Source: Boletus sp. NGJ
Lineage: Eukaryota > Basidiomycota > Agaricomycetes > Boletales > Boletaceae
Assembly (NCBI GenBank): GCA_019096195.1
Contig: JAGTXK010000031.1
Span: forward strand, 47,868-111,867
Reading direction: 5' to 3'
Length of the DNA: 64,000 nucleotides
The position numbers and the translations under genes were made by a program. Position 1 is the stretch's first letter. Every line of letters begins with the position of its first letter. Shown piece after piece: positions 1 to 10,685 of this stretch. A model generated the notes under the pieces. It searched no databases, was not told the origin of the DNA, and saw only the letters and a program-made list of their open reading frames with translations.

Positions 1-365
1 AACCCAGGTTCTCGTGATTACCTGTGACATCACGAAGTAACGATACGGAGATTTATCTCGCCTTTCTCCTGTGTTATACCTGCTCGTAGTAAAGCAGTCA
101 TCCTCTGGTCCCCCATCACCATTGCCCATCATTTTCAACAACTTGTATTTCAACTCTTACAAAGGAGTAGGGACCCCAGAACTGGATTGTAAGATATCTG
201 GTAGTAAGGTCCTGAAAGAAGACCAACACAGGAAAAGGAAAACCTACATCAGAAACCCCAACAAAATCAGACCTCTCTGCCCCTCCTCTGCATTTGCACT
301 TTATCGCATTGCCTACTTCCACTCCTACCTTCACCCCACATCACTCTTAAAACTGAACCCCAAAT
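1..365 (+). other. Untranslated leader of the gypsy element
   Basis: This stretch precedes the gag start codon at 366. No conserved coding frame was found; a 100-residue frame at 71-373 and its antisense have no recognisable domain. A primer-binding site and the 5' LTR end should lie at or before position 1 and cannot be placed from this window. Confidence 0.5.
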
Positions 366-1526
366 ATGTCTAGAGTCGACATTGACGAACTCGTCCAAAA
401 GCTCGCCGACCTTACCCAGGAACACGATAAAGAAAACATCACTAAGAAAATCACTGATCCTGGAAAATGGGACGGCACAAGGTCAACCTTCTGCCCTTCG
501 TGGATTAAGCTCCATCTCTGGGTCAACGCCCAGAAATGGAAAAACAATAAAATCATGGACATTGCAGTTCTCTCACGCCTTGAGAGAAAGGCAGAAGCTT
601 TTGCTCAGCTGATAATGGAGCATTATCTTGATGAAGAGGCGACCATTGAGACAGACGCAAATGGAATTATGCTACCGGCAAAAGGAGTTGATGCATGGCC
701 CACCTGGAATAGGTTACAGGAGCAGATCAAAACTCATGTCTGTATCGACACCTTGGCCCACGAGTCATTAAGGAAACTCGAGGCCTTGAAACAAAACAGT
801 CATCCTATTGACCTGTTCCTCCAAAAATTCAAGATCCTGAGAAAAGAGTCATATATTGACGACCATCACGCAGAAGTTCTACTGAAGAAGGTAGTAGACT
901 TTAAAATATACGAAAGGTCACGATTAAACTCTCCGGCTCGAAACTTTGACTATGAGGATCTGGTTATCAATTACAGGGTAATCGGATGAGTGTTCGAACA
1001 GATAGCAAACAAACGCGGACCCCCTATATGATCTCAACCTCCTCGCTCGTCATTCCCTCCTCCCCATGGGCAGCCCCCACACAATTCATATCGCCCCACC
1101 TACACGGCAGTAGGTACACAACCGGGTCACGGTGCACCCATGAAAATAGGAGTCCAGCAGGCTGGACCTTCTAAGGAAACTAGAACCTGTTTCCACTGTG
1201 GCAAACCCAGCCACATAAAACCGAACTGCCCCACGAACCCTTTCAAACAGACTGGTCGTCCAATGCAACACCAGATATGGGATTGGAATCAAGGCTCGTA
1301 TGTCAAGCAATCACAGGGAGAAAAAGAGTATCCCTCTTTTTTTAATGAAACCCAATCCCGCGCATACGCATCTCGACCACTCCTGCAACCTCCTGCAGCT
1401 ACAGTGGCACCAAGTGTAGCATCAAGGGCATACGTTTCCGATGAGGCGGAAGCGTATTACAGAGATAAATTTGAAGTGGAAGCCAAAGCCAGAGCTGCAC
1501 AGGCTTTAAATGGACAGCGCCAATGA
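366..1526 (+). pseudogene. gag: Gag of gypsy chromovirus, two internal TGA stops
   Basis: Structural polyprotein that would form the cytoplasmic virus-like particle and package element RNA. One frame runs from ATG 366 to TGA 1524-1526 and is broken by TGA at 987-989 and 1029-1031. The N-terminal half has the retrotransposon capsid-like pattern (LFLQKFKILR near residue 155). Near residue 275 there is a zinc knuckle CFHCGKPSHIKPNC (CX2CX4HX4C), the nucleic-acid-binding motif of Gag. The terminal TGA overlaps the pol ATG as ATGA at 1523-1526, suggesting reinitiation. Both internal stops are reachable from CGA or TGG by one transition, so decay of a once-open frame is likely. Length without the stops is about 386 residues. 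Confidence 0.9.
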
Positions 1527-4500
1527 GTGAAGAGGGAACTCAGTGGCACAAACATTCTTCTTTTTCATCTACTCTTACAACATGTACAAGTACCGATTTT
1601 CCTATCTCCGATCTTTCTTCTGTTTTACGTAATCTATCAATGAAATCTGCGAGGGCATCTCAATTGAGCGCGGCACCAGAATTAAGTGTACTTAATTCCC
1701 TCGTGAAACAACAAAAAATATCGAATATCTATAAACCCACGAAGGTCACGTTAAACCAAGCATCTACGCTTTCCTATGATGGAGAATTTTCCCTCAAAAC
1801 CATAGTATCATGCAACGTTGATGGCCAGTGGTTGTGTTGCCGTTTCCAGTCCCTCCTGGATTCAGGAGCATCACACACCTTCATAGATCAGGACTATGTA
1901 AAACGTCACGGAATACCTTTTTATACCATAGATAACCCCATTAAGATATATAACGCTGATGGTTCAGTAGGAGCTATCGGACCGATCCGTCATGCAGTAA
2001 CACTGATGGTGGAAATTGAAGGACACTACGAAGTTATAGACACTTACATATCTAAATTAGGAACTCATCATATGATCATTGGGTATGATTGGCTATATCG
2101 TCACAACCCTGACATTGATTGGGTAAAGCAGACAATTACCTTTCCCCACTGTACCTCGTACTGTAAAATTATGGGCTTAGGACCTACTTCCTCTTACAAA
2201 CCAGCTCAAATACGTACAATAGAAGAAGGACTCAAAGAAAAAGTCCCTTTAGCTTATCACGAGTTTTTAGACATTTTCTCGGAGAAAGAATCTCAAAGGA
2301 TGCCTTTACGAAAACATTGAGATCACGCAATCGATCTCAAAGAAGACTTCATCCCAAAGAAAGAATGTGTTATTCCCCTTTCGGACATCGAGATGGAAGA
2401 AGTCAGAACATTCATCAAAAAGGAAGTCAAAAAGGGTTACGTCAAACCCTCTAAATCTCCGCAAATGTCCCCTGTCTTCTTTATTCCAAAAAAGGACAGC
2501 AAAAAATGAATGGTTATGGACTACCGATATTTAAATAAAGGAACCATTAAAAACTCCTATCCGCTCCCTCTTATCCCGCAGTTAATTGATCGACTCAAAA
2601 ACACGGACCTATTCACGGCTATGGATCTTCGATGGGGATATAACAATGTCCATATCAAAGAAGGCAATGAATGGAAAGCAGCTTTCATCACCCCTATCAG
2701 AGCATACGAGCCTACTGTTATGTATTTCAGTCTCACAAACTCTCCTCCCACATTCCAAACCATGATGAATGACATATTTAATGACATGTATGCTGTCGTC
2801 GTCATTTACATCGACAACATTATGATATTTACATCAAAAAAGACAAAAAAACAACACGAAGAAGTTGTGAAGGAAGTTCTACGCCGCTTACACAAGAATG
2901 ACCTTTACATAAAACCAGAAAAGTGTACCTTCTCGGCAGAAAAAGTGGACTTTTTGAGAATGGTTGTATCTAAAGAGGGGGTAGAGATGCAGTTGAAAAA
3001 AGTAGCTGGGGTCATGGATTGGCCAATTCCTACTTGATTAAAGCAACTCCAAGGTTTCCTCGGACTTTGTAATTATTATAGACGATTCATAGAAGGCTTC
3101 GTGCAAATCGCTCGACCCTTGAACGATCTTACCAAGAAAGACGTTCCATTCAAATGGGGTCCAGATCAACAAGAAGCATTCACAAACTTAAAAAGAAAAT
3201 TTACGAAAGCACCGCTTCTCACGTATCCCAATTGCGATCAAGAAATGCGCGTAGAAACCAATGCCTCGGACATCGCCATGGGAGCAGTGCTCTCTACTTT
3301 GTGTAATGATGGAAATTTGCGACCTGTAGCCTTTATCTCTCATTCTTTTGACAGCACAGAGCACAACTATCCAATCTACAACAAGGAACTGCTTGCAGTA
3401 ATATGTGCCCTTGAAGAATGGCGTCACTATTTAATTGGTCACGAAAGGTTTGAAATCTGGACTGACCATAAAAATCTAGAGTATTGGAAGAAGCCTCAAA
3501 CACTCAGTGGACGTCAAGCACGTTGGCACGCACTTCTCCAAGAATTTAATTATTCCTTCATATACAAACCTGGATCATCTAATGGAAGAGCTGATGCTTT
3601 ATCCCGATGACCAGATCACGGTGACGCAGTTGTAGATCATAATCAAAATGTCACCGTTCTTCCCCCTTCTATTTTTATAAATCACGTTTCTCTCTCTTCA
3701 GACCTTATGACAAAAATACAAAAAGAATCCAAAAAATATGACGTAGACGCCATAAACAACTTTCTTTTCTATTCTGAACTTAATCTATTCAAAAACGAAA
3801 AAGATCAAATATATGTTCCAGAACCATTACGTACCGAAATCATTACTTTATGTCACGACTCGCCCATTGCAGGACATGGCGGTCATTCCAAAACTATACA
3901 CACTCTTTCTCAATATTTCTTGTGGCCAGGAGTCACAAAGGATGTAAAAAATTACATAGATCACTGCCAAGTGTGCGCCCTCACGAAGGGTAAGCAAAAT
4001 GCACCGGCAGGAAAAGTTATTCCTCTACTCGCAGCAAAAAGACCATGGGAAGATTTATCAGTGGACTTTATCACAGGTCTACCTCCATCACAATCCTTTA
4101 CCACAATCTGCATTGTTGTGGACAGATTCTCTAAAGAAGTCATTTTCATACCTACGTATGATACATGTTCCTCAAAAGACCTTGCTATTTTATTTAGAGA
4201 CCATGTCTGGTCTACACACGGACTCTCTTCTACCCTCATTTCAGATCGAGGACCACAGTTCGTTTCTGCATTCACACAAGAGCTTTGCAAGCTTCTTGGA
4301 ATAAAACAGAAAATCTCTACGGCATATCATCCGCAAACAGATGGACAAACAGAGTGCGTTAACCGAGATCTCGAGCAATATCTTCGCGCATATGCTGGAA
4401 AGAAACAAAACGACTGGGTCGAATGGCTGAAGTTAGCCCAATTCTCTCACAATAATACCGTCACAACGGCTACCGGAGAAATTCCCTTTAAAGTAACAAG

Positions 4501-5203
4501 AAACTACGTACCACGTATGGGTTTCAAAGGGCATCTCACGGGTTTTGCAGACAAAATTGGGCATAACCATAAGGATATTGAAAAAGTGCTGGAAGCTACA
4601 CGTGAGAGGATGATCACCTCTTCCAATAAAAAACAATCTATGGCACCAGATTATTCTATTGGTCAGCAAGTCTGGCTATCAACAGATAAATTAAAACTTC
4701 CTTATATGGCTAAAAAACTCACACAAAAATGGATTGGCCCCTACGTGATCACTAGGGTGCCTCCTAATGCCATAACACTCAAGCTCCCAAATTCTGTTCA
4801 CATCCATCCAACTGTGAACATCTCTCACATCAAACCATATAAAGAAATGCTGCCTGGACAGCCTAAATCTCGACCTGATGCAATAGAGATTGACAAAGAG
4901 GGAGAAGAGCAGTTCGAAGTTGATTTTATTGCCGCTTCCAGGATGAAGAAAGGTAAACTAGAATATCTGGTCCATTGGAAAGGTTACGATGAAACTGATC
5001 GTACATGGGAATCTGAAGAAATTCACATCATGGCACCAGATGCAGTCAAAGATTTCCATCGTCTTAACCCTTCCACACCATGCAAGCTTCATGGTTTATC
5101 TCTATCAGCTTTCACTTCTTTATTTTCACCTTATGAAAACTTCACCGAAAACGAAAAACAACGACTCGCCTGGAATTCAAGTCTTAAGGAGGGGGTAGTG
5201 TAA
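1523..5203 (+). pseudogene. pol: Pol polyprotein (PR-RT-RNase H-IN-chromodomain), four TGA stops
   Basis: One frame runs from ATG 1523 to TAA 5201-5203, broken only by TGA at 2318, 2507, 3035 and 3608. Domains in order: aspartic protease (LLDSGASHTFID, about 1853-1888); reverse transcriptase ([20 protein letters not shown]; the catalytic box reads YIDN instead of YIDD near 2808-2819); RNase H (ETNASDIAMGAVLS, YNKELLAVI, TDHKNLEYW); integrase with an HHCC zinc region (HDSPIAGHGGH, CQVCALTKG) and DDE residues in VDFITGLP, SDRGPQF and TECVNRDLEQ; chromodomain (FEVDFIAASR, YLVHWKGY) at about residues 1130-1180. Chromodomains in this family steer integration to modified chromatin. The final stop lies inside the first bases of the 3' LTR. 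Confidence 0.95.
5184..5198 (+). promoter_or_regulatory. Polypurine tract of the gypsy element
   Basis: A purine run (AAGGAGGGGG, 5186-5195) lies three bases before the TG that opens the 3' LTR. Such tracts prime plus-strand DNA synthesis in LTR retrotransposons. Placement follows from position next to the LTR. Confidence 0.7.
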
Positions 5204-5681
5204 TAACATAGGAAATTTTCAAACTTTTCAAACACTCATTTACTTCTCATTTTCTTTAACTCTTTTCTTCATAAGTCACATGACTGTGCACGTGACCATG
5301 GGAACACATCACATGATAGGTCTAGAACCTATGATGTCATATGACATCATACCTCATGTGATCCACGCCTCTTTAATTTTCGCTCTTCTCATATAGCCCT
5401 ATTAATCTCTGCCTTACTATATATAGTAGTTTAGCACATGCACTGCTTGGTCCGTGCGCACTCTTCTCATATATATAAGCTAGCACTTTGACAACTGGTA
5501 CCCCCAGTCTAATCCATTTGTCTCTTCCTCCAATAACCTATTAGCTTCGGCCATCGGTCATCGTAGGGTTAGGAATAGTCAGGCCTAAGACTCTCCACCT
5601 GATTCGCTCAGCCAGGACCTGCGTAGCCTGCGAAGCACGTTCCGAGCCTTGTGGATTGTTTTCTGAAAGAGATTCATAACA
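5199..5681 (+). repeat. 3' LTR, family A (483 bp)
   Basis: Starts TGTAATAACA and ends CATAACA. The boundary is set by alignment with two solo copies (24771-25244 and 27022-27498), whose ends are fixed by target duplications. It holds palindromic CACATGAC/CATGTGAC-type motifs and a TATATAAG box (about 5472) that could serve as a promoter. The following five bases are GATGT, half of an expected target duplication whose partner is off-window. Confidence 0.92.
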
Positions 5682-5730
5682 GATGTAAGGATATTGAGCT
5701 TGTGTTGCAGATCCATGTCCCACACAGCCT

Positions 5731-6530
5731 ATGAGCATGTCTATGAAAGAGAAAAAACCTGCACAGCTAGTCAGGTGGACAGAGAATGCCTCACTTGAGC
5801 AATGGATTGAAATTCTAAACTGGCATTATGCCAATGGCAAGAATCAGACAAGGACAGCAGGCCATTTTAATAAACTGTATCCCACCCTCCACCTTACCCA
5901 GCCACAGATTTCTGAATGGATCAAATGTGAAGTGAAATGGTGGACAGAGTATAACAGCAGTGGAGGCTTGTCTCGCTCTGTAAAGCAAGTATGTCAGACA
6001 TAGCACCTGGAGGTGACAAAGATGCTGGATCTCTGGGTTTTAAAGGCATGGCAGACAAGATTCTATTGACTGGCAATGTTCTCCGCCAAAAGTGGAAGGA
6101 ATTTGCTAACCTTGCTGCCATATCAGAGGATGAGTAGCTTTGTCTCAGTGAAGGGTGGTTAATCCAATACAAGGAACGAAACAGCCTGAAACAGATGAAA
6201 CATCATGGTGAAGCTGCATTTGCAGCATCCAACACAATTGACAAGGAATGGCTTTGAATTAGGGGGGTTATCAAAGAAGGTGGTTACAAGTAGTATGGTG
6301 TTTTTAATGGCGATGAAACAGAGTTAAATTATGCATGTGTATTTCTGTTCTAATGTCAGGTTCTAAATCTCAAGTTAGTTTGCACAGTATGGCACCTGAT
6401 CTTGGACTCTTTGACACACAAAACTCTGGCATGAAGGGGAACAAAAATAGATTAACATATTTTTTCACAGTGAACACTGAGGGCTTAATAAAGTTAACTC
6501 CACTTATCATTGGAAAGGCATACTACCGGT
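5731..6530 (+). pseudogene. Pogo/Tigger-like (CENP-B-type DDE) transposase relic
   Basis: The first part (90 codons from 5731) reads as a helix-turn-helix DNA-binding region with the pattern QISEWIKCE. After frame breaks comes a second conserved part: LSEGWLIQYKERN, then YGVFNGDETELNY, then MAPDLGLFDTQNSGMKGNKN and KLTPLIIGKA. In pogo/Tigger transposases the corresponding block is a DET motif carrying a catalytic aspartate, followed by a basic KGxKxR segment and PLVIGK. Stops (about 6001, 6136, 6256, 6291) and frameshifts break it. The C-terminal third is missing, since homology ends near 6525 where a zinc-knuckle fragment begins. Function would be cut-and-paste transposition in the nucleus. 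Confidence 0.75.
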
Positions 6531-6738
6531 GCCCCTACTGTTGGGTGGTTGCCCCCAACCATCCACAGTATGCTTGCCCATGAAGAGCTTGCACCTACTG
6601 TGGTGGAAGAGGACATGGTTATCAGACCTGTTCCAGCCAGGGAGTCTTTGATGACTCCTGGGACCTTACCAATTACGAGGAGAACAAGGGGAATAGAGAA
6701 GTTCTTGAGATGGAACTTCAAGACTATGAAGAGGGTAA
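6523..6738 (+). pseudogene. Fragment with two zinc knuckles, Gag-like
   Basis: In the frame continuing from the pogo-like relic there is CPYCWVVAPNHPQYAC followed, after one TGA, by CTYCGGRGHGYQTC (CX2CX4HX4C, a canonical zinc knuckle), then an acidic stretch rich in E, D and N up to LTR B. Zinc knuckles of this type are typical of retroelement Gag proteins. The source element is not identified; the neighbouring LTR B lies in the opposite orientation, so it need not belong to it. The exact join with the transposase was not resolved. Confidence 0.45.
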
Positions 6739-7650
6739 TGTTATGGTTAGGGAAGAGGGTACATCCTTTTCTCTCCCTTCACCCCCTCCAGGACTATGGG
6801 ACAACCTCTTCCTCAACTCTGACCAGGGATTCCCCTGCAACACTAACACAGGCATCACCTCATCCAGAGCTCCCTTTCTAGGCGATGCCTATTTTGACCA
6901 TGACACTGCCTCTTTTTCATTTCATTGATATATGCATTTCACCTCTGATTCAATCAATAGACATTGCCTCCTTGGCTGTGCTCTCTTGTATACAGCCTAG
7001 TATTCCAAATCCTCCATTTGACTGATGCCTTGGTCTCATATGGTAATATTCTGTCTGCAACTCATTATTACCATATACAATATGAAGCCTGCCCTAGATG
7101 GGAAAGGCCTATATATATGGGCATTCGCCCTCCATGTAACTCTAACCTAGATCTACACAACTTCCCATGTAATCTACCAGCTCTCCCAGCTCTCAGTTCC
7201 ACTTCACCTCAGAAGCCTACTCCTGCTCTGGAGGTGATCACCACAGTGCTTGTGATCGTCTTCTTCATCACTTCGCACTTGTGTGGCCTTGTTGCTGTTT
7301 GCTCGCATCGCTAGATGGCAACTCCAACGCCAATAGAGGTTGGCCCGTGTAAGCCCAGGACTCCACCACTGACAGCACAATAAATCCAGGACTCCGCCAC
7401 TGGTACCATATTGGTCAGGACTCTACCATTCCTTTGGATTGTGCCACCATCCTCAAAGTCCGAGACTCCAACATCAGTCACAGAGTAGCAGCTCCAACCC
7501 CAAGGGAGGCTCTACATTAAAGCTAGCCATTGATCCCTAGTCCAAGGAATCTTTGGGCCTCAGGAGGTATTTTCCCCTCAAGTCTGGCTAGTCCAGTAAT
7601 CACACAGGGTTGATTACTTGGGAATGTATTACTTGTTACCCAGCGTAACA
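6739..7650 (-). repeat. LTR family B copy (912 bp, minus)
   Basis: Reverse-complement copy of the LTR best preserved at 40035-40949. It begins TGTTATGGTTA on the plus strand and ends CAGCGTAACA at 7650. Flanking bases (GGTAA and TATAC) are not a target duplication, unlike three other full copies, so this one has probably lost a flank or been rearranged. CpG sites present in the 40035 copy are mostly TpG or CpA here. Confidence 0.88.
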
Positions 7651-8015
7651 TATACCTGATACAATGAATTATGTCTGACAACTTGAAGTGACAAAGCAAG
7701 GTTATGCAGAATGACCTTGAACTGAATTATGGACTAATCAAACATGTGAGATGCTAAGCTACACCCCATGACTAACCATAACTGCATGCCCAAATTTACT
7801 GACTGTACATGGGACAGGAAAGCACTCAGAGCTCAAAAACAAATGGTGGCCTATTTAGGTCCAGGACTTCCATGTCAATATGATGAAGTGAGCTGAAGCA
7901 GTCTGCAAGCAATTTGCATTGTCCAAACTGTACACACTCACATAAATCCCCTGTGAGAAATCAGGACATGTCCTCCTCCCCCATTTAGCAATCAGGCAAC
8001 ATCAGTAAATACAGG
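7651..8015. other. No gene recognised
   Basis: AT-rich sequence between LTR B and the foldback repeat. No long frame, no known motif and no repeat shared with the rest of the window was noticed. Confidence 0.5.
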
Positions 8016-9052
8016 ATTTCATCATAGTGCCCATAGTGCCATAGTAGTTTCATAGTAGTCATAGTAGTCCCATAGATAATTCATAGTGTTCATAGTGTTC
8101 ATAGTATCATAGTATTGAAAGTGTATTCATAGTATTTTATAGTATATTTATAGTGTTTATAGTATCATAGTATCATAGTACCATAGCATTTCATAGCATT
8201 CATAGTATATTCATAGTAGTCATAGTCATAGTAGTAATTTAAGCTAATCCTAATCTTAATCCTAATCCTAATCTGAAATTGAAAGTATACAAAGAGTGTA
8301 GTCAAAAAGTATACAAAAAGTATAGTCAAAGGTGTAGTCAAATGTTGTACAAAAAGTATAGTATAGTGTAGCAAAAATGTGCACCAAATGTAGCAAAAGT
8401 GTAGCAAACAAAGTGTAGTAAAAAAAAGCAAACAAAAGTGTAGCAGGGTGTAGTACAGTGTAGCAAACAAAGTGTACCAAAAGTGTACCAAAAGTGTAGA
8501 CTTACACTCAAAAAAAATATCCAAGTCCATTTTCTCACACTCAGTGTTAAAAAAGCGGACATTGTTTGCCAATGTTTGTGCCACCATTCTTATATAAACA
8601 AGCCAGACTTCAAAAACATTCCCACACCCTCTTGTTTCTCAATTTTATTCTGCTCTACTCATTACATGAAGTCAACACTTCACTTTGTAAATCATTAGGA
8701 TTAGGATTAGGACTAGGATTGGAATTGGGATTGGGATTGTAATCAGAATTAGAATTAGAATTAGAATTAGAATTAATAGAATTAATATTTGATTGAAATT
8801 GGAATTAGAATTGGCTTGAAATTGGATTAGAATTAGCATTGCTATGTGCTATGGAAGCACTATGTATACTATGGCATCACTATGACCACTATGGAAGTAC
8901 TATGAGAATACTATGAGACACTATGGACCACTATGGAAGTACTATGAGAATACTATGGCCACACTATGAACAGACTAGGAGAGACACTGTCATAGTACTA
9001 TAAAAACCACTATCCAGTTGGACCCTCACTATGAGCACTATGTTACTGTCCA
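8016..9052. repeat. Foldback element built from simple repeats
   Basis: The arms are mutually inverted. The left arm has CATAGT-type repeats (8016-8230) then a GATTAGG-type run in its complementary form, CCTAATC (8245-8275). The right arm has GGATTAG repeats (8695-8745) with GAATTA variants to 8780, then ACTATG repeats (8845-9050). The outer ends pair: CATAGTGCCCATAGTG at 8022-8037 against the reverse complement of CACTATGAGCACTATG near 9029-9044. The centre has AAAGTGTAGCA-type repeats (8285-8505) and unique sequence. This resembles a foldback or long-TIR MITE with degenerate arms. No target duplication was found and no protein is encoded. Confidence 0.6.
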
Positions 9053-9229
9053 GTACTGTCCAGTACTGGACAGTTACAGTTCTGTTTTTTACTGATGAAT
9101 GGGAGCAAGTAGAAACTGATCACCAACTCCACTCAAACTTCATACACAACAAGCTCAGATCACATTCATAATTATGGTTCAAGGCTTTCCAAGGCCAGAG
9201 GGGAAGTCCAATCAGCCACTGAGGACTCC
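9053..9229. other. Flank of KDZ-1, no gene seen
   Basis: Short unique stretch that begins with a duplicated CTGTCCAGTA motif (about 9045-9070). Nothing coding was recognised. It ends with the left target duplication of KDZ-1. Confidence 0.5.
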
Positions 9230-9237
9230 CCTGAAGA
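9230..9237. other. Left target-site duplication of KDZ-1
   Basis: CCTGAAGA, identical to 23429-23436 on the other side of the element. Confidence 0.85.
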
Positions 9238-10090
9238 GCCCATGTGGTCACAATCTCCTGTAGCATACGGAGAGCCTGCTTGCAAAAGGCCCGATATGTA
9301 CGGATGAGCCCATGGTGGGCCTGAGATATATGAGGCTCATGAGACACGGTCAGGCCTGGCTGAGATGAGCATGTGTAGAATATGGAGGGGCCTGGACATA
9401 GTGAATGAATGAGGTGTGGATAGAAATGGAAGGGCCCTGAGCAGGGTGGGCAGGGCTGAATACCAATGGATATGGGGGCACTGGAAAGGGTAGATAATCC
9501 TGACATCAATGTATGCAGGAGGACTGAGCAGGGTGGGTGTTATCAAGAACCAAATGATATGGGAGGATTGAGGAGGGTGGGAGTGGCTGAATGCCGATGT
9601 ATACAGGGAGACTGAGCAGAATGGGAGTGACCAATACCTGAATGATATGGCGGGACCAAGCAAGGTAGGTATTCCTGACATTGATCGATATGGGGGGACT
9701 GAGCAGGGTGGGAGTGATTGACATCTGAATGATACAGTGGGACCCAGCAGGGTAGGGGTGACCAACAACCAAGTGAGATGGGGGCACCAAGCAGGGTAGG
9801 TATTCCTGACATTGGGGGACCGAGCAGGGTGGGAGTGGCTGAGTACTGATGAATATGGGGGCACTGAGCAGGGTAGGGCTGATCAACACCTGAAGGATAT
9901 GGGGGGACCAAGCAGGGTGGGAGTGGCTGATTACTGATGGATATGGGGGCACCAAGCAGAGTAGGTATTCCTGCCATTCATGGATACAGGGGGACCGAGT
10001 AGGGTACGAGTGACCAACACCTGAATGATACAGGGGACCATATAGGATGGGAGTGGCTGATTGCCCATGGATATGGGGCCACTGAACAGG
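9238..10090. repeat. KDZ-1 left terminal inverted repeat and subterminal array
   Basis: The terminal 60 bp are inverted-repeat homologues of 23365-23428. Inside, from about 9420, runs a degenerate tandem array with period near 45 bp, each unit built round GACTGAGCAGGGTGGGAGTG and a GATATGGGGG segment. The same units occur inverted at about 22600-23240. Arrays like this often bind the transposase. Proline-rich minus-strand frames here are only translations of the array. Confidence 0.85.
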
Positions 10091-10137
10091 GTAGCTATCT
10101 ACATGGATCCTGGCTGCTCACATGGGTCCACACCAGA

Positions 10138-10685
10138 TTAAGACATGAAACATCTGTTTCCATAGGAACAATCTGCCCTCTCATATAACTCAGATAGGAA
10201 AACCTGCAATGCCTTCTCATGGTAGGATGGCATGTCATCCATCCACCATGGACACTGGAATCCATAGGTGGGCATACATGCAGTTGGCTGCCAGTTTGGT
10301 AGAAGCTCCAGCATTTGAGTGATGCCATTGATGGATATGCCTTGAATTCTGTGGATAATGTCCAATTTCAGATTTTCTGGGCTGGCCCCGACTTTGATAA
10401 TTCGGATGCAGGATGGGGTTGGTGGGGGTAATGTTTGCATAGGCACATACAGTACTAAGAAAAAGCTTAAGGTATTCTGCAATTGGACATGGTCAGGACA
10501 CCAATTAGTGATGTGTAAGGTGGGAAGCATACCGATTCCATGGACAAGTTATCATACCAAGTTGCCAGCCATTTGTCTGCTGGAAGTTGAGCAAGATAGG
10601 CCACAGCAACTTCGATCTGGCACTTCTGATACCAGAGCATCATGTGGAGAGTGGTGATGGGCATGTTGTTAGGAAAGGTCTCCAT
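10138..10685 (-). pseudogene. orfC of KDZ-1, 3' part missing
   Basis: Start ATG at 10683-10685 (METFPNN), conserved in KDZ-3 and close to METIENM of KDZ-2. The first exon has LWYQKCQIEVAVAYLAQLP and W(L)ATW. A short GT-AG intron (about 10458-10510, GTATG...GCAG) is at the same place in all three copies. The second exon has FLVLYVPMQTLPPPTPSC, IKVGASPENL, PNWQP and PWWMDDMPSY, ending at 10138. The KDZ-2 copy then adds a coiled-coil exon; here that exon and everything to the terminal array are deleted. No known domain was recognised. It lies just downstream of the transposase on the same strand. Confidence 0.6.

Larger units (their letters stand above)
1..5681 (+). mobile_element. Ty3/gypsy chromovirus LTR retrotransposon, 5' end outside window
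   Basis: Seen: gag (366-1526), then protease, reverse transcriptase, RNase H, integrase and a C-terminal chromodomain (1523-5203), then a 3' LTR (5199-5681). Domain order and the chromodomain place it among fungal chromoviruses (Ty3/gypsy). The 5' LTR is not in the window, so position 1 lies in the leader or just inside the element. The coding strand carries six in-frame TGA stops and a changed RT active site, so this copy is not autonomous. Two solo LTRs of the same family lie at 24771-25244 and 27022-27498. Confidence 0.95.

Noticed and set aside
6523-7650. Zinc-knuckle fragment as the gag of the LTR B element
   Set aside because: The fragment and the adjacent LTR are in opposite orientation and no primer-binding or polypurine site joins them.
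7990-8510. Possible CRISPR-like array of short repeats
   Set aside because: Repeats are contiguous with no unique spacers, and the genome is eukaryotic.
8165-8587. Minus-strand frame of 140 residues rich in F, L, Y and T
   Set aside because: Derived from the AAAGTGTAG and CATAGT simple repeats; amino-acid composition follows the repeats.
8690-8780. GGATTAG repeats resembling telomere sequence
   Set aside because: The run is short, degenerate and mirrored at 8245-8275 inside a palindrome. It is better explained as an arm of the foldback element than as an interstitial telomere.
9337-9977. Overlapping proline-rich minus-strand frames of 144-175 residues
   Set aside because: They are translations of the KDZ-1 subterminal array in several frames; the inverted array at 22743-23456 gives the same picture.
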